From: Clostridium bowmanii
Lineage (GTDB): Bacteria > Bacillota > Clostridia > Clostridiales > Clostridiaceae
Direction: 5' to 3'
Length of the DNA stretch: 64,000 nucleotides
Assembly (NCBI RefSeq): GCF_018861315.1
Contig: NZ_JAHLDL010000001.1
Location: 216,086 to 280,085 of the forward strand
Shown here: in pieces, positions 36,292-44,973 of the stretch
Numbering within the stretch: the stretch's first letter is position 1
Layout of the letters: each line of letters opens with the position of its first letter
The notes under the pieces: generated by a model
What the model saw: only the letters and a program-made list of their open reading frames with translations
What the model was told of the DNA's origin: nothing
Database searches by the model: none
Made by a program: the position numbers and the translations under genes

Positions 36292-38319
36292 TTATTTATC
36301 GAAATACTTACTGACTGCATCCACTACACTCTTTTCATTTGTTAAGAAAGGAATAGTAACATGATCTGTACCTTTATGTGTGTTGTTAAATTCTATGATT
36401 GTCTCTATAGAATGCTCATTTCTAGCCCATGAACGTCTTGCAACTCCACTCATAACATCCCATGAAAGTGCAGATTTAATTATTTCATCTACTCTAAAAC
36501 TTCCGTCAAGTACAAGTCCAAAGCCTCCATTTATTGATTTTCCAATGCCTACACCGCCGCCGTTATGAAGTGCTACAAGGCTCATACCTCTTGCTGAATT
36601 TCCAGCAAAACACTGCACAGCCATATCTGCCATAACGTTACTTCCATCTTTTATATTAGATGTTTCTCTAAATGGTGAATCAGTACCACTTACATCATGA
36701 TGATCTCTACCCATCATAACAGGTCCTATCTCTTTGTTTCTTACCATTTCATTGAATTTAAGAGCTATTTTTATTCTTCCTGTAGCATCTTGATATAGTA
36801 TTCTTGCTTTAGTGCCAACTACAAGATTGTTTTTTTCTGCATCCCTTATCCAGTTATAGTTATCTCTATCTTGATATCTTCTATTTGGATCTATGCATCC
36901 CATTGCAGCATGATCTGTCTTTATTAAATCTTCATTTTTTCCACTTAAACAAACCCATCTAAATGGTCCATACCCATAGTCAAATAGTTGTGGTCCCATT
37001 ATGTCTTCTACATAAGATGGGAATATAAATCCATCTTTTTCATCTATTCCATTTTTAGATATTTCCACAACACCAGCATCATAAATTGCTTTCATAAATG
37101 AATTACCATAATCAAAGAAGTATGTGCCTCTTTCAACTAATATTTTTATAAGTTCAAAATGACGTCTCAAACTCTTATCAACTAATTCACAAAAAGTATC
37201 TCTGTCTTTTGCAAGAAGCTCAGTTCTTTCCTCAAAGGTTACTCCCTTAGGACAATATCCACCTTCATATGCCGCATGGCAAGATGTTTGATCGGATAAT
37301 AAATCAATCTTTTTGTTGTTCTTTACTGCATACTCCAGGAGATCAACTATATTTCCATGATATGCAATTGACATTGGCTCTTTCTTTTCCAAATATTCCT
37401 GCGCAATTTTAAACACCTCATCAAGATCTGTTGATTGCTTCATAACCCATCCCTGCTCTAGTCTTGTACCTATTCTTGATTCATCAACCTCAGCTACAAT
37501 TCCTACAGCATTTGCTATTTCAATTGCCTTTGGCTGAGCACCACTCATACCACCTAGTCCTGATGTTACAAATATATGCCCTCTTAAATCGCCATCATTT
37601 GGAATTCCAAGCTTCATTCTACCTGCATTTAATAATGTATTGTAAGTACCATGAACTATGCCCTGAGGTCCTATATACATCCATCCACCAGCAGTCATTT
37701 GCCCGTAGTTTGCAACTCCCATTTCCTCTGCTATTTCCCAATCCTTTTGATTATCAAACATCCCTATCATTAGTGCATTTGTAATTATTACTCTTGGTGC
37801 CTCAGGTTTCGATTTAAAGAGACCAAGAGGATGTCCAGATTCCAATACCAAGGTTTGGTCTTGAGTCATAACTTCTAGATATTTCTTTATTAATCTATAT
37901 TGCATCCAATTTGGACATACACTTCCCGTTTCTCCGTAAGTAACAAGCTCATAAGGATATAATGCTACATCAGAATCAAGATTATTATCAATCATAACCT
38001 GAAAAGCTTTACCTTCAACGCAGTTTCCTTCATATTCATCTATTGATTTTCCATATATTCTTCCTTCGGGGCGAAATCTGTACCCATATATTCTGCCTCT
38101 TGTAGTAAGTTCCTCCATGAATTCTGGTATCAGCTCTTCGTGGTATTTTTCTGGAATATAACGAAGTGCATTCTTAAGTGATATCTCTGTCTGCGATTTT
38201 GAAAGGTGGAAGCCTCTATCTGGAGCTCTCCTTATTCCCTTAGTAAATTTAGGCATATTAGGTAAATAATCATCTAAAGCAACTGTCATTGCATTTTTAA
38301 TATCAATATTATTAAACAT
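36292..38319 (-). CDS. hutU: Urocanate hydratase, long clostridial form
   Basis: The 675-residue NAD-dependent enzyme hydrates urocanate to 4-imidazolone-5-propionate. Conserved urocanase blocks include NYGQMTAGGWMYIGPQGIVHGT, FVTSGLGGMSGAQPKA and DHHDVSGTDSPFRETSNIKDGS near the C-terminus, and an NAD site. It is over 100 residues longer than the Pseudomonas/Bacillus type (about 555); the extra material is spread through the middle and N-terminus, as in the Clostridium/Fusobacterium type from memory. GGGAGTGA precedes the start. It is the first gene of the hut operon. It could also act on thiourocanate, as HutU homologues do in some bacteria, but nothing here proves it. Confidence 0.93.
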   Translation of the reverse strand: MFNNIDIKNAMTVALDDYLPNMPKFTKGIRRAPDRGFHLSKSQTEISLKNALRYIPEKYHEELIPEFMEELTTRGRIYGYRFRPEGRIYGKSIDEYEGNCVEGKAFQVMIDNNLDSDVALYPYELVTYGETGSVCPNWMQYRLIKKYLEVMTQDQTLVLESGHPLGLFKSKPEAPRVIITNALMIGMFDNQKDWEIAEEMGVANYGQMTAGGWMYIGPQGIVHGTYNTLLNAGRMKLGIPNDGDLRGHIFVTSGLGGMSGAQPKAIEIANAVGIVAEVDESRIGTRLEQGWVMKQSTDLDEVFKIAQEYLEKKEPMSIAYHGNIVDLLEYAVKNNKKIDLLSDQTSCHAAYEGGYCPKGVTFEERTELLAKDRDTFCELVDKSLRRHFELIKILVERGTYFFDYGNSFMKAIYDAGVVEISKNGIDEKDGFIFPSYVEDIMGPQLFDYGYGPFRWVCLSGKNEDLIKTDHAAMGCIDPNRRYQDRDNYNWIRDAEKNNLVVGTKARILYQDATGRIKIALKFNEMVRNKEIGPVMMGRDHHDVSGTDSPFRETSNIKDGSNVMADMAVQCFAGNSARGMSLVALHNGGGVGIGKSINGGFGLVLDGSFRVDEIIKSALSWDVMSGVARRSWARNEHSIETIIEFNNTHKGTDHVTIPFLTNEKSVVDAVSKYFDK

Positions 38320-38350
38320 TACTTATCACTCCCTTCTATATTATCCTATC

Positions 38351-38379
38351 TTAATACTAAATCGTCATTAAAATGTCTA
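38351..38379 (-). promoter_or_regulatory. hutU operon promoter with shared TAGACA-TTTT-AATG motif
   Basis: On the minus strand TAGACA (plus-strand 38374-38379), a 17-base spacer and TATTAA (38351-38356) form a promoter. The -35 region reads TAGACATTTTAATG (38366-38379), which matches the element found upstream of the hutH operon and of hutG. Confidence 0.55.
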
Positions 38380-38443
38380 TTTTTTTAATTTATCCTTTTA
38401 ATCAGCAATTTAAAATCCTTATATTCCTTTTATTAGCAAAAAC

Positions 38444-38478
38444 ACTATAGTATTCCGAGTATGGAATGACTATGTAGT
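38444..38478 (-). terminator. Terminator of the BTAD regulator gene
   Basis: On the minus strand ACTACATAGTCATTCC pairs imperfectly with GGAATACTATAGT around ATACTC and is followed by GTTTTTGC. It lies right after the regulator stop codon and separates it from hutU. Confidence 0.6.
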
Positions 38479-38483
38479 AAAGT

Positions 38484-41400
38484 TTATATATTATCTTTTA
38501 ATAAGTTTTTTATCAAATCTATTTCATAATTATCCTTTGAAGCAGTTAAAAATTTAATACTATTATCACAATAATATTGTAAGTTTTCATTCAAATATGT
38601 ATTAAAGACTGTATGTAACTTATCATTATTTTTCATTTCACTTTTAATTTGAGCTTTTACCATACATACTATACCAATTTCATGAGGATTTTTTAGTAAT
38701 GTTGAATGTAAATCTGAGTTTTTTAAATATTTCAAAGCACTTTCATAATTTCCTTCACTAATTATTATTTTAGACATAAAGGCTTCTACAATAGACTTTT
38801 CCCACATTAAATCAAATTGTTTATATATATCCATAGCATTTTGAAAATATTTTTTTGCCTGAGGATATTCTCCCATATTGAAACATGTTTCACCTGCATT
38901 TATATTAAAAATTGAAATACTAGTAAATACATTTTTTTCTTCGCATATTTTTATTGCTCTAGTGAAAAATTCTAAAGCCTCTTCAAATTTCATATTTTGT
39001 CTTCTTATATCACCTATGTAGTTATAAGCGGCTGCTATACTCAAGGCATATTTATCTGTTACACTTTTAGTTACATTAAAAATATTTATAGATTGATTAA
39101 AGAGTTTTTCTGCTTCGTAATATTTCCCCTGCATTTTTTTATATAATGCCTTAAATCTTAGAAATACACCTATCTCCATAGGATAATTACAATCTGTGGC
39201 TTTATCTAAACCAAGCTTTACATATTTTATCATATCATCAATATTATTGGTCTGTATACAATAATATATTATCTGTTTATACCCCTCTATAGAATATTCT
39301 GAATCCTCAATCTCATTAGCTTTTTCTATCATTTCATTTATAAACTCAACACCTTTTTCATACTCTCCTTCTCTTATAAGATATCTTCCTTTAATATGTA
39401 AAAATTTTATTTCTAATTTTAAAACTTCTTTAGAATTTTTACAGTCATTTTTTGTTTTTAACAGTAGAATTTCTATTTTTTTTATGCTTTTAGTTGTTTT
39501 ACTATTGCTAAAATATAAGTTATTATAAAAATTAACATCTTTATAATATAGAACTGGATAAAGTTCATGATTAAAATTTAAATAAACATTTAAACTTTTT
39601 ATACTATATTTTAGTGTTTCTAAATTATTATCTGCATTTGAAAAATGATAAACAAGCTTGTTATAGGTGGTTACATCGCTTCTATTACCAGCTAAACTTT
39701 TTTCTATAATATATCCAATCTTATTATGAAAAATTCTTCTTCTTGCCATGGATTGATTAATATAAATAAATTCTCTTAACTTTTGATGAGTAAACATAAA
39801 GCTTATTATATTATTGTTATTAACTTCTTTTAATATGAATTTATCTTCAAGTTCTTCTATTTCGTCAATTATCTTAAGTTCATCTTCTCCTGTAAGTTCA
39901 ACTAAAATGTATAAAGGAATTTCATCAAAAAATAATGCTGAGATTTTTAGAATGTTTTTAGATTTTTCTGATATGTCTAAAAACCTACTTTTCATTATAT
40001 CCTGCATTTTAGACGACATAATATTTATATCACTATTAAACTTTATAGTATTAATATATTCTGTTAAAAAGAATGCATTTCCTTCAGTTTCGTTGTAAAT
40101 TTTATTTAATGCTTCTTTGGTGAAATTGTTTTTTGGAAGACCAATCTTAATGAAATTTTCTGCTTCATCATTATTAAATCTTAATAAATCTAACCTTAAA
40201 ATTTTATTATGTTTATTTGCTGAAACTAGGAATTTATCTATTTCTATATTGTATTCATTTCTATATGTCATAAAACACAAAATGTTAGTATGCCCATGCA
40301 AAATCAAACTGCTTAAAAGAGTTAAACTCCCATAATCAATCCATTGTATATCTTCAAAAATAAGTATTATTTTCTTTTTATGAGCTATTTTAGTTAATAT
40401 ATTATTTATTATGTTACCAATAAGTTCATATTTTAATGTATATTTACTATCTAAAATTTCAATGCTTTGTTCTTTATTACCTAATTCATCAAACTCAGAA
40501 AAACAATTTTCAATAATATTTTCCCATAAAGTTGGAATTTCAATACTTTTATCTTTCATAATCTGAGAAATCTTAGATAATATAGCATTCCAAGGTTTTA
40601 AAATGCAATCCTTCTCAAATTGAAAACAATAAGTTTCTAAAACATAAGTTGCATCCTCATCTACTATTTCTAAAAATTTATCTTTCAATTTGGTTTTCCC
40701 TATACCGGCTTCCCCTACCAAAAAAACAGATCTGAAAGATTCATTTTTTAAGAAATCATTGTAATTATTTTGTAATATTCTCATTTCGTTATATCTTCCA
40801 TAGAAAAATTCATCAAAGTTTTTATTATCTTCCCTTGTATTCATAATATCTATTACTTCATTAACTATATTTAATATTTTATCATTAAGAGAAATAGATA
40901 ATTCATCTTTAAATAATTTTTTGACATTATTGTATGTTTCAATTGCCATGTTATATTTGCCTTGATTTTTATAACTTTCTAATAAATATATATAAGCATT
41001 TTCATTAAATTCATCTATTTTTATTAAAAGTTTTGAATATTTTTCAACAATATCATAATTATTATTTTGTAATTCCACTTCTATTTTCTTATTCAATCTA
41101 TTAATATATGTACATTCTAAACTTTCTCGCATTTCTAGTAGCCAAACTTCAAAGTTTTCTGCATTTTTAGGACAAAATCCTTGTAAAAATTCTCCCTTAA
41201 AAACATCTATTTCATTTTCATCATTCATAAACTTATACACGTCTACATCTATTTCTATATCTGGATTAAGCATTATTATTGATTTTTGAGGAGACACCAA
41301 TACCGGAACATTAGAGCATTTATTTATTTTATAGATAGCATTTCTTAAATTTTTTTTAGCATTGCCTTCTTCTTGATTAGCCCAGAAAAGTTCCGATATA

Positions 41401-41534
41401 TGCTCTCTGTTATCTTGTTTATTTAGAAGTAAATAACAAAGAAGGCCTTGAGCTTTACTATATGGTAAAAATATTTCTTTCTTATTGACAGTTACGCAAA
41501 AGTTACCAAACATTTCACAATGTATGCAATTCAC
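38484..41534 (-). CDS. BTAD/SARP-like transcriptional regulator with AAA ATPase and TPR
   Basis: The 1016-residue cytoplasmic regulator has four parts. An N-terminal winged helix of the SARP/AfsR type (about 1-100; KAQGLLCYLLLNKQ and KKNLRNAIYKINK) is followed by a BTAD helical domain (to about 240; YLLESYKNQGKYNMAIETYN). An AAA/STAND ATPase comes next (Walker A GEAGIGKT near 270; Walker B IILIFEDIQWID near 400). The C-terminal half carries TPR repeats (YYEAEKLFNQSINIFN, FEEALEFFTRAIKICEE). The likely start is GTG 41534 with AAAGGGGTGA upstream. Its position between the two hut transcription units suggests it activates them. It is clearly paralogous to the protein encoded at 53580-56492. Confidence 0.85.
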   Translation of the reverse strand: MNCIHCEMFGNFCVTVNKKEIFLPYSKAQGLLCYLLLNKQDNREHISELFWANQEEGNAKKNLRNAIYKINKCSNVPVLVSPQKSIIMLNPDIEIDVDVYKFMNDENEIDVFKGEFLQGFCPKNAENFEVWLLEMRESLECTYINRLNKKIEVELQNNNYDIVEKYSKLLIKIDEFNENAYIYLLESYKNQGKYNMAIETYNNVKKLFKDELSISLNDKILNIVNEVIDIMNTREDNKNFDEFFYGRYNEMRILQNNYNDFLKNESFRSVFLVGEAGIGKTKLKDKFLEIVDEDATYVLETYCFQFEKDCILKPWNAILSKISQIMKDKSIEIPTLWENIIENCFSEFDELGNKEQSIEILDSKYTLKYELIGNIINNILTKIAHKKKIILIFEDIQWIDYGSLTLLSSLILHGHTNILCFMTYRNEYNIEIDKFLVSANKHNKILRLDLLRFNNDEAENFIKIGLPKNNFTKEALNKIYNETEGNAFFLTEYINTIKFNSDINIMSSKMQDIMKSRFLDISEKSKNILKISALFFDEIPLYILVELTGEDELKIIDEIEELEDKFILKEVNNNNIISFMFTHQKLREFIYINQSMARRRIFHNKIGYIIEKSLAGNRSDVTTYNKLVYHFSNADNNLETLKYSIKSLNVYLNFNHELYPVLYYKDVNFYNNLYFSNSKTTKSIKKIEILLLKTKNDCKNSKEVLKLEIKFLHIKGRYLIREGEYEKGVEFINEMIEKANEIEDSEYSIEGYKQIIYYCIQTNNIDDMIKYVKLGLDKATDCNYPMEIGVFLRFKALYKKMQGKYYEAEKLFNQSINIFNVTKSVTDKYALSIAAAYNYIGDIRRQNMKFEEALEFFTRAIKICEEKNVFTSISIFNINAGETCFNMGEYPQAKKYFQNAMDIYKQFDLMWEKSIVEAFMSKIIISEGNYESALKYLKNSDLHSTLLKNPHEIGIVCMVKAQIKSEMKNNDKLHTVFNTYLNENLQYYCDNSIKFLTASKDNYEIDLIKNLLKDNI

Positions 41535-41658
41535 AAAATCACCCCTTTGTAATACCATAAACTCTCTTATATAAATTATACTACAATATATATATAATGC
41601 CATAATAAAGTTCTTAATGAAGTGTTTATGTGTATTTTCTGAATTAATATATACTTAT

Positions 41659-41690
41659 TTGACGTTTTGATGTTAATCAATACTTATAAT
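41659..41690 (+). promoter_or_regulatory. Transporter-hutH promoter with tandem TTGACGTT/TTGATGTT element
   Basis: Two adjacent 8-mers (41659-41666 and 41667-41674) differ by one base, and TATAAT lies at 41685-41690. TTGACG to TATAAT is 20 bases, too long for unaided sigma-A but typical of activator-dependent promoters. SARP-like activators bind direct repeats near the -35. Confidence 0.55.
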
Positions 41691-41706
41691 GAAAATAAAA
41701 AGGGAA

Positions 41707-41929
41707 GTGATAAAAATAAAGTTATATTTCATTAAAGTAAATCCAGTAGAAAATATATTGTTTTTCTTTTAATTCTAATGCAACCGTTTACAAAGTAAAC
41801 TTAGATATTTTAATTCATCATCCATGTGGAGTACTCCAAATATCTATTGAATAGTTTAATGATTCTATTAAAAACATTTACTTAAATGGTAAGGTTAAAA
41901 TTGTTGCTTAAGGGAAAGTTTATCTATAA
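41707..41929 (+). pseudogene. Decayed DapF/PhzF-fold epimerase-like gene
   Basis: The leader before the transporter gene contains two broken reading frames. The first starts at a GTG (41707) and reads MIKIKLYFIKVNP, like the start of PhzF/DapF-fold isomerases. After a shift of frame, 41777-41929 reads HHPCGVLQISIE, stop, FNDSIKNIYLNGKVKIVA, stop, GKVYL. This matches the C-terminal pattern of that superfamily (PGGxLxI...VYxxGxxxxVxEGxIxL) with stops apparently replacing sense codons. It was probably the first gene of the hutH operon; a histidine racemase-like epimerase is one possibility. The assignment rests on short motifs. Confidence 0.4.
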
Positions 41930-41953
41930 TAACTAACCAAGAGGAGGAAATTT

Positions 41954-43261
41954 ATGTTATTACTTAATCCAGTTGTTGTATCAGTTTTTGTAATGATAAT
42001 TTTATGTCTTTTTAAACTTAATGTGCTGCTGTCTATATTAATTGCAGCTATGACAGCAGGCTTAGTTTCAGGTATGCCAATGGGAGATACTATGGCAACA
42101 CTCATTGGCGGAATGGGTGGAAATGCTGAAACTGCATTAAGCTATATATTACTTGGTGCATTAGCAGTTGCAGTAAATAAAACTGGACTAGCAGGAATAT
42201 TGGCTAAGAAAATTTCTAAAATTGTTGGACAAAAGAAGTATGTATTTATAATGTTATTAGCCTTTTTAGGTTGTTTTTCTCAAAACCTTATTCCAGTTCA
42301 TATAGCATATATTCCAATATTAATACCACCCTTGCTTTTATTAATGAATAAACTTAAAATAGACAGAAGAGCAGTAGCTTGTGCACTTACATTTGGATTA
42401 AAAGCCCCATATATTGTTTTACCAGTAGGATTTGGTCTGATATTTCATGGTATAATAAGTGCTGAAATGGTAAGAAATGGTGTGCCTGTTGTAACAGCTG
42501 ATGTAGCTAAAGTACTATGGTTTCCAGGTATTGGAATGGTTATAGGTCTTCTTGTAGCTGTATTTTACACTTATAGAAAACCTAGAGAATATGAGGATAT
42601 TCAAATAGATGGCTTGGATGAAACTAAAGGTGAAGATCTTAAAATGAATTCAAAACATTGGCGCGTTTTAATTGGAGCTGTATCTGCATTTGTAATTCAA
42701 GTTCTTACAGGCTCTCTTCCTCTTGGAGCATTGGGAGCATTAATTATAATATTTGTTTCAGGAGCAGTTAAGTTCGAGGATGTCAATGGATTACTTGATG
42801 GAGGAATCAAAATAATGGGTCTAATAGCATTTATAATGCTTGTTGCCTCAGGTTATGGTGATGTTTTAAGAAAAACTGGAGCAGTAGAAGCTTTAGTTTC
42901 ATCTCTTGCAGTTATGGTTAATGGAAGTAAACTGTTAGGTGCAGTATTAATGTTACTAATCGGATTATTAGTAACTATGGGCATAGGAAGTTCATTTGGT
43001 ACTATTCCTATAATTGCTGCAATTTACTGTCCATTATCAATAAAACTTGGTTTTTCACCACTAGCTACTATAGTTCTAATAGGTGTTGCAGCAGCACTTG
43101 GAGATGCAGGTTCACCAGCATCAGATAGTACGCTTGGACCAACATCCGGACTTAATGTAGATGGTCAACATGATCACATTTGGGATACGTGTGTACCAAC
43201 GTTCTTACATTATAATATACCGCTTATGATATTTGGTATTATAGGCGCTATGATATTCTAA
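41954..43261 (+). CDS. NhaC/YuiF-family transporter, probably for histidine
   Basis: The 435-residue protein has about eleven membrane segments and a conserved half-site GDAGSPASDSTLGPTSGLNVDGQHDHIWDT near the C-terminus. It belongs to the Na+/H+ antiporter-like NhaC/YuiF superfamily, many members of which are amino acid transporters. Co-transcription with hutH, 61 bases downstream, makes histidine uptake or histidine exchange the likely role. AGAGGAGG precedes the start. Transport of protons or sodium alone is the main alternative. The gene has a long leader containing a broken gene. Confidence 0.75.
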   Translation: MLLLNPVVVSVFVMIILCLFKLNVLLSILIAAMTAGLVSGMPMGDTMATLIGGMGGNAETALSYILLGALAVAVNKTGLAGILAKKISKIVGQKKYVFIMLLAFLGCFSQNLIPVHIAYIPILIPPLLLLMNKLKIDRRAVACALTFGLKAPYIVLPVGFGLIFHGIISAEMVRNGVPVVTADVAKVLWFPGIGMVIGLLVAVFYTYRKPREYEDIQIDGLDETKGEDLKMNSKHWRVLIGAVSAFVIQVLTGSLPLGALGALIIIFVSGAVKFEDVNGLLDGGIKIMGLIAFIMLVASGYGDVLRKTGAVEALVSSLAVMVNGSKLLGAVLMLLIGLLVTMGIGSSFGTIPIIAAIYCPLSIKLGFSPLATIVLIGVAAALGDAGSPASDSTLGPTSGLNVDGQHDHIWDTCVPTFLHYNIPLMIFGIIGAMIF

Positions 43262-43322
43262 TTCACATGATGTTAGTTTTTAGTTTGAATAAATTATTAA
43301 TGAAATTTTAGGAGGAATAAAA

Positions 43323-44852
43323 ATGAAAGAAATATCTTTAACAGGAAATGATTTAACTTTAGAAGATATGGTAACTATAGCTAGACATGGGTGCAAGGTT
43401 TCTATAAAAGAAAGTGCTCTAGAAAGAGTTAAAAAATCAAGAGCAATAATTGATGATATAGTTGAAAATGAAAAGGCAGTTTATGGTGTAACTACAGGCT
43501 TTGGTGAATTTTGTAATGTGAGTATTTCTAAACAAGATTGTAAAATGCTTCAAAGAAACTTAATTTGTTCACATGCGTGTGGATATGGTCCTAAATTTTC
43601 AAATGATGTTGTACGAGCTATAATGCTTTTAAGAGCTAATGCACTATCAAAAGGATTCTCAGGAATAAAACCAGAAACGCTACAAACATTAATTGAAATG
43701 ATCAATAAAGGAGTTTATCCAATAATTCCTGAAAAGGGATCTTTAGGAGCATCAGGAGATTTAGCACCACTTGCACATATGGTTTTACCTATGCTTGGTG
43801 AAGGTGAAGCAGAATATAAAGGAGAGATATTACCCGGCCGTGTTGCTATGGAAAAAGCAGGAATTCCTATAATAGAACTTGATGCTAAAGAAGGTTTAGC
43901 ACTTATAAATGGTACTCAAGTTTTAACCGCAACAGGAGCTTTAGCTACTTATGATGCTATAATGTTATTAAAAACTAGTGATATAGCAGCAGCTTTATCA
44001 ATGGAAGCACTAAGAGGAATTACAGATGCTTTTGATCCAAGACTTCATGTACTAAGACCACAAGCCGGACAATTAGCAACAGCAAGAAATATATTAAAAC
44101 TAGTTGAAGGTAGTACTTATGTAACAAGACAAGGTGAAATAAGAGTACAGGATGCTTACTCATTAAGATGTGTACCACAAATTCATGGTGCAAGTAAAGA
44201 TACTATAAACTATGTAAAAACTAAAGTTGAAATAGAAATAAATTCAGTTACAGATAACCCTATAGTAACAGAAGAGGGCGACGTAATTTCAGGAGGTAAT
44301 TTTCACGGAGAACCTATGGCATTAAGCTTTGACTTTTTAGGAATTGGAGCAGCTGAAATTGCTAGTGTATCTGAGCGAAGATTAGAAAGACTTATCAACC
44401 CTCAATTAAATGATTTACCAGCATTCTTAGCTAAACATGGTGGATTAAACTCTGGATTTATGATTACCCAATATGCAGCAGCAGCTTTGGTATCTGAAAA
44501 TAAGATATTAGCTCATCCTGCATCAGTAGACTCAATACCTTCTTCAGCTAATCAAGAAGACTTAGTTAGTATGGGAACAATAGCCGCAAGAAAGGCTAGA
44601 GATATAGTTGATAATGCATCAAGAGTAGTTGCAACAGAAATACTCGCAGCATGTCAAGCTATAGATTTCAGAAAAGGCGCTGGATTCAAACTTGGTAAAG
44701 CGACACAAGAAGCTTACAACTTAGTTAGAAAAACTGTAGACTTTATTGAGTATGATATAGTTATGTATAAATATTTAGATAAAGTTACTGAACTTGTTAA
44801 AAGTGGAAAATTATTAGAAGCAGTAGAAAAAGTGGTTAAAATAGAATATTAA
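43323..44852 (+). CDS. hutH: Histidine ammonia-lyase
   Basis: The 509-residue MIO-dependent lyase removes ammonia from histidine to give urocanate, the first step of the pathway. The self-cyclising triad Ala143-Ser144-Gly145 is intact (EKGSLGASGDLAPLAH). The catalytic Tyr loop (VYGVTTGFGEF, Tyr54), ALINGTQVLTA, QDAYSLRCVPQIHG and the NQEDLVSMG substrate-binding block are all present. AGGAGGAATAAAA precedes the start. It is the reference for judging the second lyase at 48582-50099, which lacks these features. Confidence 0.96.
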   Translation: MKEISLTGNDLTLEDMVTIARHGCKVSIKESALERVKKSRAIIDDIVENEKAVYGVTTGFGEFCNVSISKQDCKMLQRNLICSHACGYGPKFSNDVVRAIMLLRANALSKGFSGIKPETLQTLIEMINKGVYPIIPEKGSLGASGDLAPLAHMVLPMLGEGEAEYKGEILPGRVAMEKAGIPIIELDAKEGLALINGTQVLTATGALATYDAIMLLKTSDIAAALSMEALRGITDAFDPRLHVLRPQAGQLATARNILKLVEGSTYVTRQGEIRVQDAYSLRCVPQIHGASKDTINYVKTKVEIEINSVTDNPIVTEEGDVISGGNFHGEPMALSFDFLGIGAAEIASVSERRLERLINPQLNDLPAFLAKHGGLNSGFMITQYAAAALVSENKILAHPASVDSIPSSANQEDLVSMGTIAARKARDIVDNASRVVATEILAACQAIDFRKGAGFKLGKATQEAYNLVRKTVDFIEYDIVMYKYLDKVTELVKSGKLLEAVEKVVKIEY

Positions 44853-44863
44853 TTATTAATGAG

Positions 44864-44922
44864 TAAAAAAGAGGGTGCTACAAACCAGAAAACAATTTTG
44901 GGTATGTAACACCTTCTTTTTA
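44864..44922. terminator. Bidirectional terminator between hutH and the molybdenum hydroxylase operon
   Basis: AAAAGAGGGTGCTACA pairs (with G-U) with TGTAACACCTTCTTTT. T-runs on both strands end two convergent operons. Confidence 0.8.
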
Positions 44923-44973
44923 GTTAAAACCATACACGTTCTTCTATATAGATAAACCATTTAATTATTATTA

